64,000 nt of DNA. Source: Struthidea cinerea. Lineage: Eukaryota; Chordata; Aves; Passeriformes; Corcoracidae. A program made the translations under genes and the position numbers. Below are positions 61,344 through 64,000 of this stretch, piece after piece. The notes under the pieces were generated by a model that saw only the letters and a program-made list of their open reading frames with translations, was not told the DNA's origin and did no database searches. The stretch's first letter is position 1; the number at the start of each line of letters is the position of its first letter. Location of the stretch: the NCBI GenBank assembly GCA_013397865.1, contig VZTI01004082.1, positions 124,001 through 188,000 on the forward strand, given 5' to 3'.

Positions 61344-64000
61344 CTTTTCTACAAAGTCAGGCTTTAAGGTGCCTGTGATAAAAAAAAAAATCAGTTTAAT
61401 AGTCTTGATGAAAAGAGCAAACTGGGAGAACACCATCAGATATTGACAAGTTCTAGACAAAGATCTGAGTAACTGCATTAATGTATAGACTTCATGCAAA
61501 CCATGACAGGCAGTTTTTCAGACAGCAAGACACACGAGGCTTGTCAGGGAAGGTTAGGTTTTCACTGTGTTGTCTTTTGGGTTTTCTATTTCTTTAATGA
61601 GGATAGGGGAAAGTAAAGCTGAGGAGAGAGTTTCTGGATGTCCAGAAAGGTTCTGGGAAACACTGCATTAAGAAAGACCTTTCCGGATTGGTTTAGCTGA
61701 ACTTTTAATTGCTGAACAAAACCCAAGCTTGCAACAATAGATGTCCTCACCCACCAGATGAAACTGAAGAAGCTCTCTGTGAGGACTCCATGTGGCCATC
61801 ACCCCCCAACCAGCCCTTCCTCCCCCTAATTAGCACCCACACATGGGCATCAGTGTCAAAAGCTACACCTTTCCTAATCTGGTTTCAAAATACTCCACCA
61901 TCTCAGCTGTCCAGACTTTCTGTACTAATGGTTGCCATGACAAGAATTTTTCTTTAATCCCTTTTTGGGGACACCCTTTCTTTCATCTACAGCAGTGATT
62001 ACACTGGTCACAGCTTCCTGCTGAGCCCTGTCTGTCTGCTAAAAGGAAAATGGAAATAAAAATGGAAAGCCAGCCAAGGTCCTCCCTTTATTCAATACAG
62101 AGTAACACTATATACACACAATAAATAAAATAAGTAAGATTAAATAATGTAAAACTACGTAAAATAAAAACCTAGAAGCTATTTCTGCCCATATAAAAAA
62201 AAAAAAACAAGGTAAAAAATGTAGTTTTTCAGATCCTATCTGGTTCACAGACTGAAAACAATAAATTAATCTCATTGAATCTTAGAGGAGAATTCATCTT
62301 CTTGAATCCTAGATGAATGAAGACAAATTATCAGCCTCTGATCTTGATTTGAGGAGAAATACCTTGGGGCAAAACCTATAAAGGGCATCACTGGCTGCAA
62401 ATCTCTCAGACATTAGGAGTTAAAAGGCACCCCTTGCAGCATACCAGAGCCCATCTTCCCCCAGTACCGTATCGTTTGTGCCCACTCTGGCAGCCCGACC
62501 CCACTCCAGCCGCAGGACAGGGAGCCAGCATGGCACCAGAGCTCTCTGAGCATGCAGACACACCTCTTGCACCACCACTGTGACCTTTTTAGGACTCACT
62601 TGCCAGTGACTCAGTCTGCATCGAGATCTTGAGCACCGTCAGGTCCCAGCAGCTTTGTAGCTGTGCTGAGCAGGACCAGGCACTCACGGAAGGTGAAGGG
62701 GACCAAACATTGTCCATGTCTTTGCTCAAACACCACAGCCCCAGCACGGGGGCCTTTCACCCCTCCTCAGTCTGTCTTTTCTCTGTTGTTGCTTTGCCAA
62801 CACATCATTACACAGTTGTTACATTAAAACACCGTAATTACAGTCCCCAGGTCAAGCTGCAGTTAAACAAAAACCACCACAGCAATGGCCAGGTTTCCCA
62901 GTGGCACTTCCCCTTGCGCTGTGAATCTGCATATCTTGGGGAAACGCAGAAGAAGGTGGTAATTAAGAGCCTAGAGATACAAACAGACATTTTGCTAGCT
63001 TTGTCAGAGTCAGAGAACTCTATTTCAGCTGAATATCTGGCCCTGTTTCAGCCAGGAAACAAGGCAGGAAAAGGGATATACAAAAAGTGTGTGAAAAGAG
63101 CAGCACATTGAAATGATGCCCCTTTTAACCTATGCACACATTTTGCTGCTCCCTTCCCTTGATTTTCTCCTCCCCTTCTTGTTCATGTAAACACCATACC
63201 AAGGGAGGAGGAAAAGGCTTGCACGAGGTGGTAATTGCAGCTCAATCCTCTGTGGACTGAGGATTTCCTTTTGTCATTCTCTTCCACCAGCCCCATGTTT
63301 CTGTGACAATTTGCATGCCCAGGGATATGCCCAAGCCGAGCAGCATAAAAGAAAGCTCACACGGAAACATCCTAATCAAGCTTGTTGGAAAGAGAACTCA
63401 GAGCTGAGGATGACGTAGTGCACATATAACTTGGGGAACTGAATAAAAAATGAAGGATGGGTTTTGGATATCTTGATCCCCAGCTGAAATGCCAAGAGTA
63501 ATATGAAATTAAGCAACAACTGTGAAAATGAGAGGAAGCAAAGTACATTTTCCTTTCTTCCTGACAGACTCAGTTTTGGACTTTTCAGTGACAGTCTATT
63601 AACTTTTTTTTTTTGTGTTTTGGCATCAGAAACATTATGAACACACAGACACATGTATTCTGCTGAATCTTAAAGCATAGTTTTGATGTTAAAAAGTCAA
63701 GGGCAACAGGCAACTGTAAAAATATAGATATTTTAAAACTTCCCTAAATTTCAAGCTATTACTATCCCCATCTGGATTACACACAGTGAGAAGCAAAAAA
63801 TCAGGCACTCATCATCACATGTCCATGCTGGTCAAATCATCCTGCCAGAGGGATCTTCTGGGGAATATTATGGATTCACACGAGACAGGTCAGACACAGT
63901 GGCTCTGTTGGGTTTTTAGCCAGTCAGCCACCTCCTCCCTTTACCCAGGGCCAAACATCCTTCTTTTTTTTTTGACATACTACAGTCAAAGCTTAAATAA
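61344..64000. other. unique non-coding DNA to window end, no gene seen
   Basis: Contains A-runs at 61380-61390 and about 62195-62207, and T-runs near 63606-63614 and 63965-63973. A 160-codon plus frame at 62629-63111 has no recognisable domain and no clear splice sites. The patch at 62450-62640 is GC-richer with a few CpG. No transposable element was recognised. Confidence 0.55.

Noticed and set aside
62629..63111. 160-codon plus frame
   Set aside because: No recognisable motif, and at this composition about one frame of this size is expected by chance over 64 kb in six frames.
1..64000. CRISPR arrays, operons, phage or bacterial defence genes
   Set aside because: The DNA is clearly vertebrate by repeat content. 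No regularly spaced repeats or prokaryotic gene organisation occur anywhere.

Overview
The window reads as vertebrate nuclear DNA, almost certainly from a bird. The base composition is AT-leaning, there are no long uninterrupted reading frames with intact products, and the only recognisable interspersed repeats are CR1 non-LTR retrotransposons of avian type: 5'-truncated copies, the RT words FLDFSKAF and FADD, and 3' tails made of the 8-base unit ATTCTRTG (TCACAGAA on the other strand). No mammalian SINE or L1 was recognised. A songbird or another neoavian is plausible from the many G/T-rich tracts, but the order cannot be fixed by eye. No operon, Shine-Dalgarno site, CRISPR array or other prokaryotic feature is present.

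Layout. 1-6666: unique DNA with a CR1 3' end (1253-1568) and a GGTTT/G-run tract (1834-2012). 6667-7588: a CR1 on the minus strand with an internal deletion and a dead RT fragment. 7589-32046: unique, gene-poor DNA with a polypyrimidine tract next to a CpG cluster (8744-9003), a candidate TATA-type promoter (14427-14630), A- or T-rich tracts and a few unrecognised open frames. 32047-33903: a plus-strand CR1 with a degenerate RT, then an older minus-strand CR1 3' end. 38167-39165: a G/T tract and two minus-strand CR1 pieces in permuted order. 46829-46853: an assembly gap of 25 N inside a poly(A) run, followed by a CR1 3' tail. 49600-49790: a possible very old CR1/L3 remnant. 60542-60742: a minus-strand open stretch with a weak immunoglobulin-domain look. 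The remainder is unique DNA with microsatellites and small tandem duplications.

No protein-coding gene can be supported with confidence. The window is best described as intergenic (a gene desert) or as part of one or more large introns. The reverse transcriptase remnants are all broken and do not act together as a system.

The most notable observation is a 177-base block shared in inverted orientation by the CR1 copies at 32568-32744 and 38694-38870. By eye it differs at only two positions, while the adjacent CR1 sequence is much more diverged. That pattern suggests local gene conversion, or a patch inherited from the same young source element. No previously undescribed biological system could be supported.
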